Assembly (NCBI RefSeq): GCF_002582035.1
Contig: NZ_NUQE01000091.1
Span: forward strand, 1-36,837
Length of the DNA: 36,837 nt
Direction: 5' to 3'
Source: Bacillus pseudomycoides
GTDB lineage: Bacteria; Bacillota; Bacilli; Bacillales; Bacillaceae_G
This document shows, in pieces, positions 7,653-14,668 of the stretch (its first letter is position 1; each line of letters starts with the position of its first letter). A program made the position numbers and the translations under genes. The notes beneath the pieces were generated by a model. It was not told the DNA's origin and made no database searches. It was given only the letters and a program-made list of their open reading frames with translations.

Positions 7653-8783
7653 TTATTCATGAACCGCACAGCGATTTGGTCCTATTTCCATTTCACGTTG
7701 TTCTTCTTCATTTGGATTCATTTTCCCCATATTCGTTTGACGAATTTCTTGATATGCATTTGGTTGAGGTGGTAAGTTTTCTGTAACTGTTCTACGAAAC
7801 TCTGCCTCATCCTCAATATTTAATCCTGCATTCTGTTCAAATAAATCTTTCAATTTTGCGCTAACTATGCCCTGTTCATCCAGTTCACTTACTTTAGAAT
7901 AATGAGCTGGTAAAACAATTAACTCTTGAGATAGTTCTTTGTAACGTTTATATAAAGTAGTACGTAAATCACTTACCCAGTCTTCTGCCTTACCCGCAAG
8001 ATCTGGACGGCCAATGGAATCTACAAATAAAATGTCACCTGATAGAAGATAAGAATCATCTACGATAAATGACGTACTTCCAATTGTATGACCTGGTGAA
8101 TAAATTGCTTGAATGTCAATTTTTGTTGTTCCAACTGTAATGACAGTTCCTTCTACAAGCGGCTCATAAGAAAATACGACCTCTTCTGCATCTTTTGGTG
8201 GTAACCAATACGTACCGTTTACCTTCTCAGCTAACTTACGACCGCCAGAAATATGATCGGCATGTAAATGTGTATCTAAAACATTCGTAATCACAACACC
8301 TTGTTCTTTCGCAAAACTTTCATAAGCCTCGATTGTGCGTACAGAATCAATCACTGCCGCTTCACCATTCGAAACAACTATATATGATAAACAACCTTTT
8401 CCGACGCGGTTGAATTGATAAATGCTACCACCATCTTTTAAATTACCTACTTTAATCGGTTTGACATACTCACTCCAAGCTTTCATACCACCAACTAGAT
8501 AATAGACATTCTCTATACCAGCTTCTACGAGTTGTTCAGCTACAAACATAGAAGACCCTTCTTTCGCACATACAACGAGAATATCTTGATTTTTTGGCAA
8601 TTCAGCCAAAATGCCGTCTACACCTTCTAATAAATCAAAGTATGGCTTATTAATAGATGCTACTTGCTTTCCTTCGATTTTCCAATCCACATAATCAGCT
8701 TCATTACGAACATCTAAAATAAACAGTTCTTCAAACAACACCTTCTCAGCCACATCTTTCGTTTGTAATCCTACAACACCCAT
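7653..8783 (-). CDS. Rhodanese-metallo-beta-lactamase persulfide dioxygenase (YrkH/CstB-like)
   Basis: 376 residues. Rhodanese-like domain first (about 10-110; [12 protein letters not shown], loop CAKEGSS with Cys72). A metallo-beta-lactamase/glyoxalase-II domain follows from about 115: metal ligands are visible as HLHADH (His172, His174, Asp176, His177), PGHT (His232), SGDILF (Asp250) and PAHYS near the end. This matches ETHE1/CstB-type non-heme Fe(II) persulfide dioxygenases, which oxidise persulfides to sulfite or thiosulfate. S. aureus CstB has the domains in the opposite order (MBL first); the order here is as in B. subtilis YrkH. The C-terminal tail GPNRCAVHE holds an extra Cys. The upstream gap contains a full bcr1. 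Confidence 0.9.
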   Translation of the reverse strand: MGVVGLQTKDVAEKVLFEELFILDVRNEADYVDWKIEGKQVASINKPYFDLLEGVDGILAELPKNQDILVVCAKEGSSMFVAEQLVEAGIENVYYLVGGMKAWSEYVKPIKVGNLKDGGSIYQFNRVGKGCLSYIVVSNGEAAVIDSVRTIEAYESFAKEQGVVITNVLDTHLHADHISGGRKLAEKVNGTYWLPPKDAEEVVFSYEPLVEGTVITVGTTKIDIQAIYSPGHTIGSTSFIVDDSYLLSGDILFVDSIGRPDLAGKAEDWVSDLRTTLYKRYKELSQELIVLPAHYSKVSELDEQGIVSAKLKDLFEQNAGLNIEDEAEFRRTVTENLPPQPNAYQEIRQTNMGKMNPNEEEQREMEIGPNRCAVHE

Positions 8784-8820
8784 TACCTTACCCCCTATGG
8801 TATATTTTCGTTTTAAAAAA

Positions 8821-8977
8821 ATAAAGTGAAACTTCTGTCAGTGGGGGTTTTCTTCATCCCCCATTGACGGTTAGTTGAACCAATCGGGCTTTTACGGGCA
8901 GTTATCTCCCACCTACCTTCTTTGCTTCTCTCTGAATCTTGAGGCGGGAGTCTTACTGCCCGTTAATGCGGGATAAA
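8821..8977 (+). repeat. bcr1 repeat, full length, inside the sulfur operon
   Basis: 157 bp flanked by perfect ATAAA (8821-8825 and 8973-8977). Left hairpin built on CAGTGGGGG / CCCCCATTG, right arm of the GGTTAGTTGAACC subtype, then the larger stem with TCTCCCACCTACC / GAGGCGGGAG and the CGGGCAG / CTGCCCG pair. It lies between the TusA-rhodanese and rhodanese-MBL genes and is antisense to their transcript. Confidence 0.93.
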
Positions 8978-8983
8978 AACTCT

Positions 8984-9553
8984 TTATTCTTGCTCCAAAG
9001 CACCTTGCCACTGTGACATACCAGGGACTACATTTTTCACATTCAAGAAACCTTGTTTTTCTAGTAACTGACATGCTAAATCACTGCGGTTACCTGTTCG
9101 GCAAATGACATAGATCGCTTTTGTTTTATCAAGCTCATTCAATCTTTCTTCTAAATCACCTAACGTAATTAATACAGCTGATGGAATGTGACCAAAAGCA
9201 AATTCAGCTGGTTCTCGTACATCTAATACAATACAGTCTTCTTGAGATGCTAATTTATTTTGTAGTTCTTCATTTGTCATTGTATAAGGATATTTAACCT
9301 CTTCCTTCATTTCCTCTTGACGCGCTTTTCGTAAATAATGCTTCAAAACACCGTTCTCGTCTTTCGTACCGAGATATTGATGTCCTACATTTTTCGCCCA
9401 AGCTTGAATATCAGCTATCGATCCTTTATCTGTCGCTTCTACTTCAATTACTTGGCTCTCTTCTAATGTATCCATTGCTTTCTTCGTCCGAACAATTGGC
9501 ATTGGGCATGCTAAACCTTTACAATCCAATGTAGTATTAACTTTTATACTCAT
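8984..9553 (-). CDS. TusA-rhodanese fusion sulfurtransferase (YrkF-like)
   Basis: 189 residues: TusA domain 1-76 (CKGLACPMP, sulfur-accepting Cys16, also Cys11), a charged linker (RQEEMKEEVKY, 78-88), then a rhodanese domain with CIVLDVREPAEFAFGH and loop CRTGNRS (Cys151). Sulfur can pass between the two domains within one chain. The S. aureus CstA protein joins rhodanese, TusA and DsrE modules; here they are split over this gene and its neighbours. First gene of the operon: a TTGACA-N17-TAATAT promoter and CstR-type operator lie just upstream. Confidence 0.93.
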   Translation of the reverse strand: MSIKVNTTLDCKGLACPMPIVRTKKAMDTLEESQVIEVEATDKGSIADIQAWAKNVGHQYLGTKDENGVLKHYLRKARQEEMKEEVKYPYTMTNEELQNKLASQEDCIVLDVREPAEFAFGHIPSAVLITLGDLEERLNELDKTKAIYVICRTGNRSDLACQLLEKQGFLNVKNVVPGMSQWQGALEQE

Positions 9554-9585
9554 GTTTCATTCCTCCTGAAACTCTCACTATACAT

Positions 9586-9628
9586 ATACCTGTACGGGTA
9601 TATTAAAATCGTTTTTAAAATCTGTCAA
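9586..9628 (-). promoter_or_regulatory. Promoter and CstR-type operator of the TusA-rhodanese operon
   Basis: On the minus strand: -35 TTGACA (9628-9623), 17-bp spacer, -10 TAATAT (9605-9600), and the palindrome ATACCCGTACAGGTAT (9601-9586) starting at the end of the -10 box. A repressor bound there would block RNA polymerase. Confidence 0.8.
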
Positions 9629-9642
9629 CGCATTGACAGATT
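9619..9642 (-). terminator. Terminator of cstR, overlapping the next promoter
   Basis: AATCTGTCAA / TTGACAGATT 10-bp perfect stem with a four-base loop (TGCG on the minus strand), starting at the cstR stop codon. The downstream T-tract is short. The 3' arm contains the -35 TTGACA of the following operon. Confidence 0.55.
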
Positions 9643-9904
9643 ATCTGCTTTTTACAAGTAGTTGTACGGCCTCTTTAATTACATCTTCATTAGATGTATC
9701 ACCTTTTTCAAATTGCTCACGAAGGCATTTTTCTAAGTTCGTTCCGACAATTAATCCAATGGTACGATCCATCGCAGAACGTGATGCAGTCAACTGTGTA
9801 ATTACTTCCTTACAATCTTTTCCTTCTTCCATCATACGAAGCACACCACGAATTTGTCCTTCAATTCGCTTCAGACGATTTTTCATATCTTGACTATATT
9901 CCAA
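9641..9904 (-). CDS. cstR: CsoR/FrmR-family persulfide-sensing repressor CstR
   Basis: 87 residues, all-helical DUF156 repressor. RLKRIEGQIRGVLRMMEEGKDC is the family signature. The two sensing cysteines fall at Cys31 and Cys60, the same numbering as S. aureus CstR. Copper-sensing CsoR proteins have a His four residues before the second Cys; here that residue is Asn56, so the Cu(I) site is incomplete, as in CstR. The start is TTG at 9904, with GGAGGTG ten bases upstream. It sits between two sulfur operons and carries its own operator, so autorepression is likely. A persulfide or polysulfide inducer is inferred from family and neighbours. Confidence 0.87.
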   Translation of the reverse strand: MEYSQDMKNRLKRIEGQIRGVLRMMEEGKDCKEVITQLTASRSAMDRTIGLIVGTNLEKCLREQFEKGDTSNEDVIKEAVQLLVKSR

Positions 9905-9975
9905 TGTATGAGCACCTCCATACTTTCATTTGTTTTATGTTAAAGTAAAGTGTTTATTGAAACTTATACATGCAT

Positions 9976-10002
9976 ATTATACCCTAGAGGGTATTTTGTA
10001 AA
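9976..10002 (-). promoter_or_regulatory. cstR promoter with CstR-type operator
   Basis: Minus strand: TTTACA (10002-9997), then TATAAT (9981-9976) or the overlapping TAATAT two bases on. The palindrome ATACCCTAGAGGGTAT (9979-9994) fills the spacer and touches the -10 box, fitting autorepression. Confidence 0.75.
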
Positions 10003-10025
10003 CCCCTCTTTTTTATTTTTTTGTG

Positions 10026-10164
10026 ATAAAGTGAAACTTCTATCAGTGGGGAGTTCTTCATCCCCCACTGATAGAAAGCTCTCACCAATCGGGCGCATGC
10101 CAGCAGTTATCCCCCACCTATCCTCTTCGCTTTTCTTTCAATCGGTGGGGAATAGCGGGATAAC
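10026..10164 (+). repeat. bcr1 repeat, near full length
   Basis: 139 bp from ATAAA (10026-10030) to ATAAC (10160-10164), one mismatch between the flanks. Left hairpin TTCTATCAGTGGGG / CCCCCACTGATAGAA with a compensated pair (see findings). The usual GTCTTACTGCCCG stretch before the right end is deleted. The right end runs into the hairpin at 10159-10192. Confidence 0.9.
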
Positions 10165-10192
10165 GTCCTATCAAAACTGACAGGACGTTATC
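10159..10192 (-). terminator. Hairpin after the CoA-disulfide reductase gene
   Basis: GATAACGTCCT / AGGACGTTATC perfect 11-bp stem, extendable by TCA/TGA. It follows the stop at 10218 on the minus strand, but bcr1 sequence follows it where a T-tract would be expected. Probably a terminator whose tail was split by the insertion. Confidence 0.6.
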
Positions 10193-10217
10193 ATTTATAG
10201 TGAACAAACTTGAAATA

Positions 10218-11882
10218 TTAACGCTCAACGCGATCTGGCAAAGCAGTCGCATATAGTTTAAAACCACCATCAACATTCTTTACTTCATATCCATTTTCCA
10301 TTAAAATACGTGCTGCTACGTAACCTCTCATACCAAGTTGACACGTAATATAAATTTCTTGATTTGTTGGAATTTCATGTAATCGATCACGCAAATCATC
10401 CAATGGAATATTCACAGATCCTTTTATGATTCCTTGTTTTAATTCATGCGGTTCCCGTACATCAATTAAATATCCGCCTTTTTCAACGATGTTATCAATT
10501 TCATGCCATTGCACTGTATGAACAAGCCCTTCAATCATATTGCTTGCTGCATACCCTACCATGTTTACAGGATCTTTAGCAGAAGAATACGGCGGAGCGT
10601 ATGCTAATTCTAAATCAGGTAAATCCATCACCTTTAATTTTGCTTTCATTGCGGTTGCAATGACATCGATTCGTTTGTCTACACCATCACGGCCTACAGC
10701 TTGCGCTCCATGAATTTCTCCTGTTTCCTTGTTAAAGATGAGCTTTAGTAAGATTGGATATGCATTTGGATAATACCCCGCATGAGAGTTTGCTTGTACG
10801 TGAACTACCTCATAGGGTATTTCTAAACGTTGTAATACTTTTTCATTCACTCCTGTTGAAGCTACTGTCATTTCAAACACTTTTGCAATGGATGTACCCA
10901 TCGTTCCTTTATATATAGACTCTGCACGACCATGAACAATATCCGCTAATAGACGACCTTGACGATTTGCTGGCCAAGCAAGCGGAATCATTGTTTCCGT
11001 TTCCGTAACAAAATCTTTTACTTCGATTGCATCTCCAATCGCATAAATAGACGGATCAGAAGTTTGCAATGTTTCATTTACTTTAATTGTCCCTCGAACG
11101 CCTAGTTCCAGTCCTGCATCTTTTGCCAAGCTGCTTTCAGGTTGAACGCCGATAGAAAGAATAATCATATCCGTATGAATTTTTGTACCGCTTTTCAGGC
11201 GAATAACCTTTCCATCTTCTTCAAAAGCCTCTACCCCATCTTCTAAAATGAGCTGAACACCATGCTTTGTCATATGTTCATGCACGTATGCTGCCATTTC
11301 ATAATCAATCGGTGGCATTACTTGATTGTTCATTTCAACAAGTGTTACATCAACACCTCTTTCTCTCAAGTTTTCAGCCATCTCAACGCCAATAAATCCC
11401 CCGCCAATTACAGTCGCATGACGCGGTGTATTTTCATCAATATATCCTTTCATACGATCTGTATCAGGTACATTTCGTAATGTAAATAACGCTTTCGCTG
11501 CTTCAATTCCTGGAATTGGTGGTACCATCGGCTTAGAACCCGGTGAAAGAATTAAAACATCATAAGATTCTTCGTAAGTTTCATTTGTAACTACATTTTT
11601 CACAACAATTGTTTTTTCTTCTTTATTAATTTTTATCACTTCGCTTAAAATGCGAATATCTAAATTAAAACGTTTTGACATTTTTTCAACTGTTTGTACT
11701 AACAGCTTTTGTCTTTCTTGAATGACTCCGCCAATATAATAGGGCAGTCCACAGTTTGCAAACGAAATATATTCTCCGCGCTCAAACATAATAATCTCAT
11801 CATCTTCACTTAAACGACGCAGACGTGCTGCAACTGACGCACCCCCAGCAACTCCGCCAACTACAAGAATCTTTTTACTCAT
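10218..11882 (-). CDS. cdr: CoA-disulfide reductase with C-terminal rhodanese domain (CoADR-RHD)
   Basis: 554 residues. N-terminal FAD site VVGGVAGGASVAARLRR; catalytic single cysteine in ISFANCGLPYYIGG (Cys44) as in CoADR/NADH oxidase enzymes; second dinucleotide site TVIGGGFIGVEMAENL (about 165); IYAIGDAIEV for FAD; dimer domain with YAPPYSSAKDP; rhodanese domain from about 465 with YLIDVREPHEL and CQLGMRG (Cys514). The enzyme reduces CoA disulfide and persulfide, and the fused rhodanese supplies or accepts the sulfane sulfur. Own transcription unit with a strong AAGGAGG site and a CstR-type operator, so it should respond to the same signal as the operons downstream of it. Confidence 0.95.
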   Translation of the reverse strand: MSKKILVVGGVAGGASVAARLRRLSEDDEIIMFERGEYISFANCGLPYYIGGVIQERQKLLVQTVEKMSKRFNLDIRILSEVIKINKEEKTIVVKNVVTNETYEESYDVLILSPGSKPMVPPIPGIEAAKALFTLRNVPDTDRMKGYIDENTPRHATVIGGGFIGVEMAENLRERGVDVTLVEMNNQVMPPIDYEMAAYVHEHMTKHGVQLILEDGVEAFEEDGKVIRLKSGTKIHTDMIILSIGVQPESSLAKDAGLELGVRGTIKVNETLQTSDPSIYAIGDAIEVKDFVTETETMIPLAWPANRQGRLLADIVHGRAESIYKGTMGTSIAKVFEMTVASTGVNEKVLQRLEIPYEVVHVQANSHAGYYPNAYPILLKLIFNKETGEIHGAQAVGRDGVDKRIDVIATAMKAKLKVMDLPDLELAYAPPYSSAKDPVNMVGYAASNMIEGLVHTVQWHEIDNIVEKGGYLIDVREPHELKQGIIKGSVNIPLDDLRDRLHEIPTNQEIYITCQLGMRGYVAARILMENGYEVKNVDGGFKLYATALPDRVER

Positions 11883-11948
11883 CCTTCTTTTCCTCCTTAC
11901 ATATATGCTTCAGCCATGTCTACTTTCTACTCACACAAATAACTACGT

Positions 11949-11993
11949 ATACCCGTATAGGTATATAATAACCATGTAAAAATTTTAATGCAA
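11949..11993 (-). promoter_or_regulatory. Promoter and CstR-type operator of the CoA-disulfide reductase gene
   Basis: Minus strand: TTGCAT (11993-11988), 17-bp spacer, TATTAT (11970-11965), then immediately ATACCTATACGGGTAT (11964-11949). Same arrangement as at 9586-9628. Confidence 0.78.
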
Positions 11994-12077
11994 CATTTCT
12001 AGCTCAATATTTTCATATGTTCACAAAATAGAAACAATGTGAAGAACTAATTATCGACAGAATTTTTGTAACATTCT

Positions 12078-12110
12078 GTTCATACTCCGTTCATATTTAT
12101 ATCCTAAAAT
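12078..12110 (+). promoter_or_regulatory. HssR-type direct repeat and -10 box of the MMPL gene
   Basis: GTTCATACT-CC-GTTCATATT (11-base period) and -10 TAAAAT at 12105-12110, 27 bases after the repeat start. One mismatch to the published HssR box GTTCATATT-N2-GTTCATATT. Confidence 0.8.
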
Positions 12111-12142
12111 TTTCCTGAAAATAAAAAAGGGAGGTTATACAT

Positions 12143-14362
12143 GTGATTAATCGTCCTTTACACAAACTTGCTCGTTTCATAAGTAGTCCAAAGGGTGCCA
12201 AAATTGTTTTAATCGGCTGGATTCTTGTTATTGGCGTTTTAAGTTTCATCGCACCATCAGCCAAAAAATACGCCACAAGCAGTGGTGAAGGAAGCATACA
12301 TGAAGATACTCCGTCTGCTGTAGCCCAAAAAATAGTAGACGAACAATTTCCATCCAAAGATGGAGCAGTCGCCCTACTTGTTTTTCATGGAAAAAACGCA
12401 ATCACTGATGCCGAGCGTGCAAAAATTTCAGAAATTAGCAAGTGGCTTTCTTCAGATGATAAACCGAAAAATGTAGCAAGTGCCTTACCATTCCACCAAC
12501 TCCCCAAAGCCACACAAGATAAAATGTTCTCCAAAGATAACACGACTATTCTTTTAAATGTTGCGCTAACGAAAGATTTAGAATCGGATCAAATTTATGA
12601 GACATTAGAGCAAATTCGAAGCCATGTGAAACAAACAGATATAGGAGATTTACAGTTTGAGATTACAGGTCCAGCTGGAATTGCAGCGGATACGATTACG
12701 CTGTTCAAAAATGCGGATTTCGTATTAATGTTTGCAACAATAGGATTAATTCTTATTATATTAATCATCATTTATCGTTCCCCATTGCTCGCTGTCATAC
12801 CATTAATCATTGCTGGTATCGTATATCAAGTAGTCGATCGCATTTTAGGATTAGCAGGAAAAAATGGATGGTTCGTTGTTGAAAAACAAGCTCTTTCCAT
12901 TATGATGATTTTACTCTTTGCTGTTTTAACGGATTATTGTTTATTCATCTTAGCTCGTTATAGAGAGGAATTAAAAAAGACTGATTCGAAGTACGATGCT
13001 ATGCAAGCCGCATTAACACAAGTAATGGAACCTATTCTATTCAGTGGTGGAACAGTGCTGGTTGCGATGCTTACATTGTTCTTTGCTGTTTTTAATGCAT
13101 ATCATAACTTTGCCCCAGTATTTTCAGTTGCCATGGTGTTCATTCTTCTTGGAGGCATCACACTCATTCCAGCTCTATTTGCACTAGTAGGCCGAAAAGC
13201 GTTTTGGCCTTTCATTCCAAAAATAGCAGAAAAGGAAGAGAAATTAAGCGGCTTCTGGACAAATGTAGGCCGCTTTGTAAAGAAAAAGCCTACAATCACA
13301 GCAGGTATACTATTAGTTATGCTCATTCTTGCTTCACTTAACGTTGGATCCATGAAATATTCATTTAATTTAATGAAGTCATTCCCGAATGACATTTCAT
13401 CGCGGCAAGGTTTTGAAATTTTAGAGGAACGCTTTCCACCAGGACAATTAGCACCTGTGACTGTTATTTTAAAATCAGACAAAGAAATTGTATTAGACCA
13501 ACCATTTGTTGAAAAATTAGCTTCATTATCAAACTCCATCAAAGAACTAGATGGGGTAAATGCCGTCACACCTGAAATCACTTCAGGATTATCCACACCC
13601 AATTCGAACTTGCCAAAAAATTTCTTATCAGAAGAAAAGCATGCCATCAGACTGCAATTGACTTTGCAAGACAACCCTTACGACAAAGCAGCTTTAAATA
13701 CAATAAATACACTGCGAGAAAACAGTAACAGTTTGTTAACAAAGAGCGGCTTTGATTCAGAGCAATATTCATTGCATTATAGCGGGCAAACAGCACAGCA
13801 ATTAGATGTACAATCTTTAAATCAAAAAGATACAATCGTGACGTTCTCACTTATTTCAATTTTCATTTTAATTATGCTTGCATTCCAATCAAGATCTATC
13901 ATAGTAGCGCTAACAATGATGATAACAATGTTACTTTCCTATACGGCAACCCTAGGCCTAGGTTGGATGATTTTTCATCATATTTTAGGCTACGACTCGA
14001 TTAGTTATCGTCTACCTGTCTACACCTTTGTGTTTCTCATTGCATTAGGAGTCGATTATAATATTATGCTTGTATCTCGCATCAAGGAAGAGGCACAAAA
14101 ATATGAATGGAAAGAAGCTGTGGCACGCGGAGTCGCTTTAACAGGAGGCGTCATTTCATCAGCAGGTATCATACTCGCAGCCACATTCGGTGTACTCATT
14201 ACGCAACCACTTCAGGAACTCTTTCTGTTCGGTTTGACGATGACAATGGGCATTTTAATTGATACATTCCTTGTTCGTGGTATGCTGCTCCCTTCGATTC
14301 TAATTTTTTTCAAGCCAAACCGTTCTAAACAGATTTCTTCAATCCCAACAGATTTGAAATAA
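12143..14362 (+). CDS. MMPL/RND-family membrane transporter
   Basis: 739 residues with the two-fold MMPL plan: one helix near the N-terminus (about 20-40), a large extracytoplasmic loop, five helices at about 190-345, then another single helix (about 385), loop and five helices at about 560-720. Paired conserved segments are LLFAVLTDYCLFILARYREE and LIALGVDYNIMLVSRIKEE, where the Asp residues in the helices carry proton coupling. Exports lipids, drugs or other amphiphiles. The start is GTG at 12143, with GGGAGG eight bases upstream; an ATG two bases earlier is followed at once by TGA. An HssR-type promoter upstream ties it to heme stress. Related MMPL proteins are YdfJ-like. Confidence 0.92.
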   Translation: MINRPLHKLARFISSPKGAKIVLIGWILVIGVLSFIAPSAKKYATSSGEGSIHEDTPSAVAQKIVDEQFPSKDGAVALLVFHGKNAITDAERAKISEISKWLSSDDKPKNVASALPFHQLPKATQDKMFSKDNTTILLNVALTKDLESDQIYETLEQIRSHVKQTDIGDLQFEITGPAGIAADTITLFKNADFVLMFATIGLILIILIIIYRSPLLAVIPLIIAGIVYQVVDRILGLAGKNGWFVVEKQALSIMMILLFAVLTDYCLFILARYREELKKTDSKYDAMQAALTQVMEPILFSGGTVLVAMLTLFFAVFNAYHNFAPVFSVAMVFILLGGITLIPALFALVGRKAFWPFIPKIAEKEEKLSGFWTNVGRFVKKKPTITAGILLVMLILASLNVGSMKYSFNLMKSFPNDISSRQGFEILEERFPPGQLAPVTVILKSDKEIVLDQPFVEKLASLSNSIKELDGVNAVTPEITSGLSTPNSNLPKNFLSEEKHAIRLQLTLQDNPYDKAALNTINTLRENSNSLLTKSGFDSEQYSLHYSGQTAQQLDVQSLNQKDTIVTFSLISIFILIMLAFQSRSIIVALTMMITMLLSYTATLGLGWMIFHHILGYDSISYRLPVYTFVFLIALGVDYNIMLVSRIKEEAQKYEWKEAVARGVALTGGVISSAGIILAATFGVLITQPLQELFLFGLTMTMGILIDTFLVRGMLLPSILIFFKPNRSKQISSIPTDLK

Positions 14363-14369
14363 CCGTAAG

Positions 14370-14424
14370 ATAAAGTGAAACTTCCATCAGTGGGAGTCTT
14401 ACTGCCCGCGAATAGCGGGATAGT
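14370..14424 (+). repeat. bcr1 repeat, short form
   Basis: 54-55 bp starting ATAAAGTGAAACTTCCATCAG and ending CTGCCCGCGAATAGCGGGATA. Middle deleted. It lies seven bases after the MMPL stop and before that gene's terminator. Confidence 0.9.
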
Positions 14425-14452
14425 GAATGTTGCATTTGAGTAGTTCAAAATG

Positions 14453-14490
14453 AAAAGTGTGCTATCAGTTTTACTGGCAGCACACTTTTC
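14453..14490 (+). terminator. Terminator of the MMPL gene
   Basis: AAAAGTGTGCT...CAG / CTG...AGCACACTTTT, a long stem with one small internal mismatch, followed by CGTTTTC. Displaced about 90 bp from the stop by the bcr1 insertion. Confidence 0.8.
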
Positions 14491-14515
14491 GTTTTCTTCG
14501 CAATTGTAATAACGC

Positions 14516-14548
14516 GTTCATCTTCTGTTCATAAACATTTCTTATTCT
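14516..14548 (+). promoter_or_regulatory. HssR-type direct repeat and -10 box upstream of hssS
   Basis: GTTCATCTT-CT-GTTCATAAA (three mismatches) with TATTCT at 14543-14548, again 27 bases after the repeat start. The transcript would start near 14555 and carry about 115 bases of decayed bcr1 as its leader. Confidence 0.65.
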
Positions 14549-14550
14549 AC

Positions 14551-14648
14551 AAACGTAAAACTCCATCAGTTTTTTCTTCCTCCCCACTTCTCTTCTTTAC
14601 TTTTTCAAAATTTTAAGGTGGAAGGCTTACTGTCCATAAATAAAAAAA
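14551..14648 (+). repeat. Degenerate bcr1 in the hssS leader
   Basis: GTAAAACTCCATCAGTTTTTTCTTC at the left and TTTTAAGGTGGAAGGCTTACTGTCC at the right align with bcr1 (compare the copy at 22414-22553), with the middle deleted and many changes. No clean flanking duplication. Confidence 0.6.
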
Positions 14649-14668
14649 TGAATTAGAGGTGAAATACT

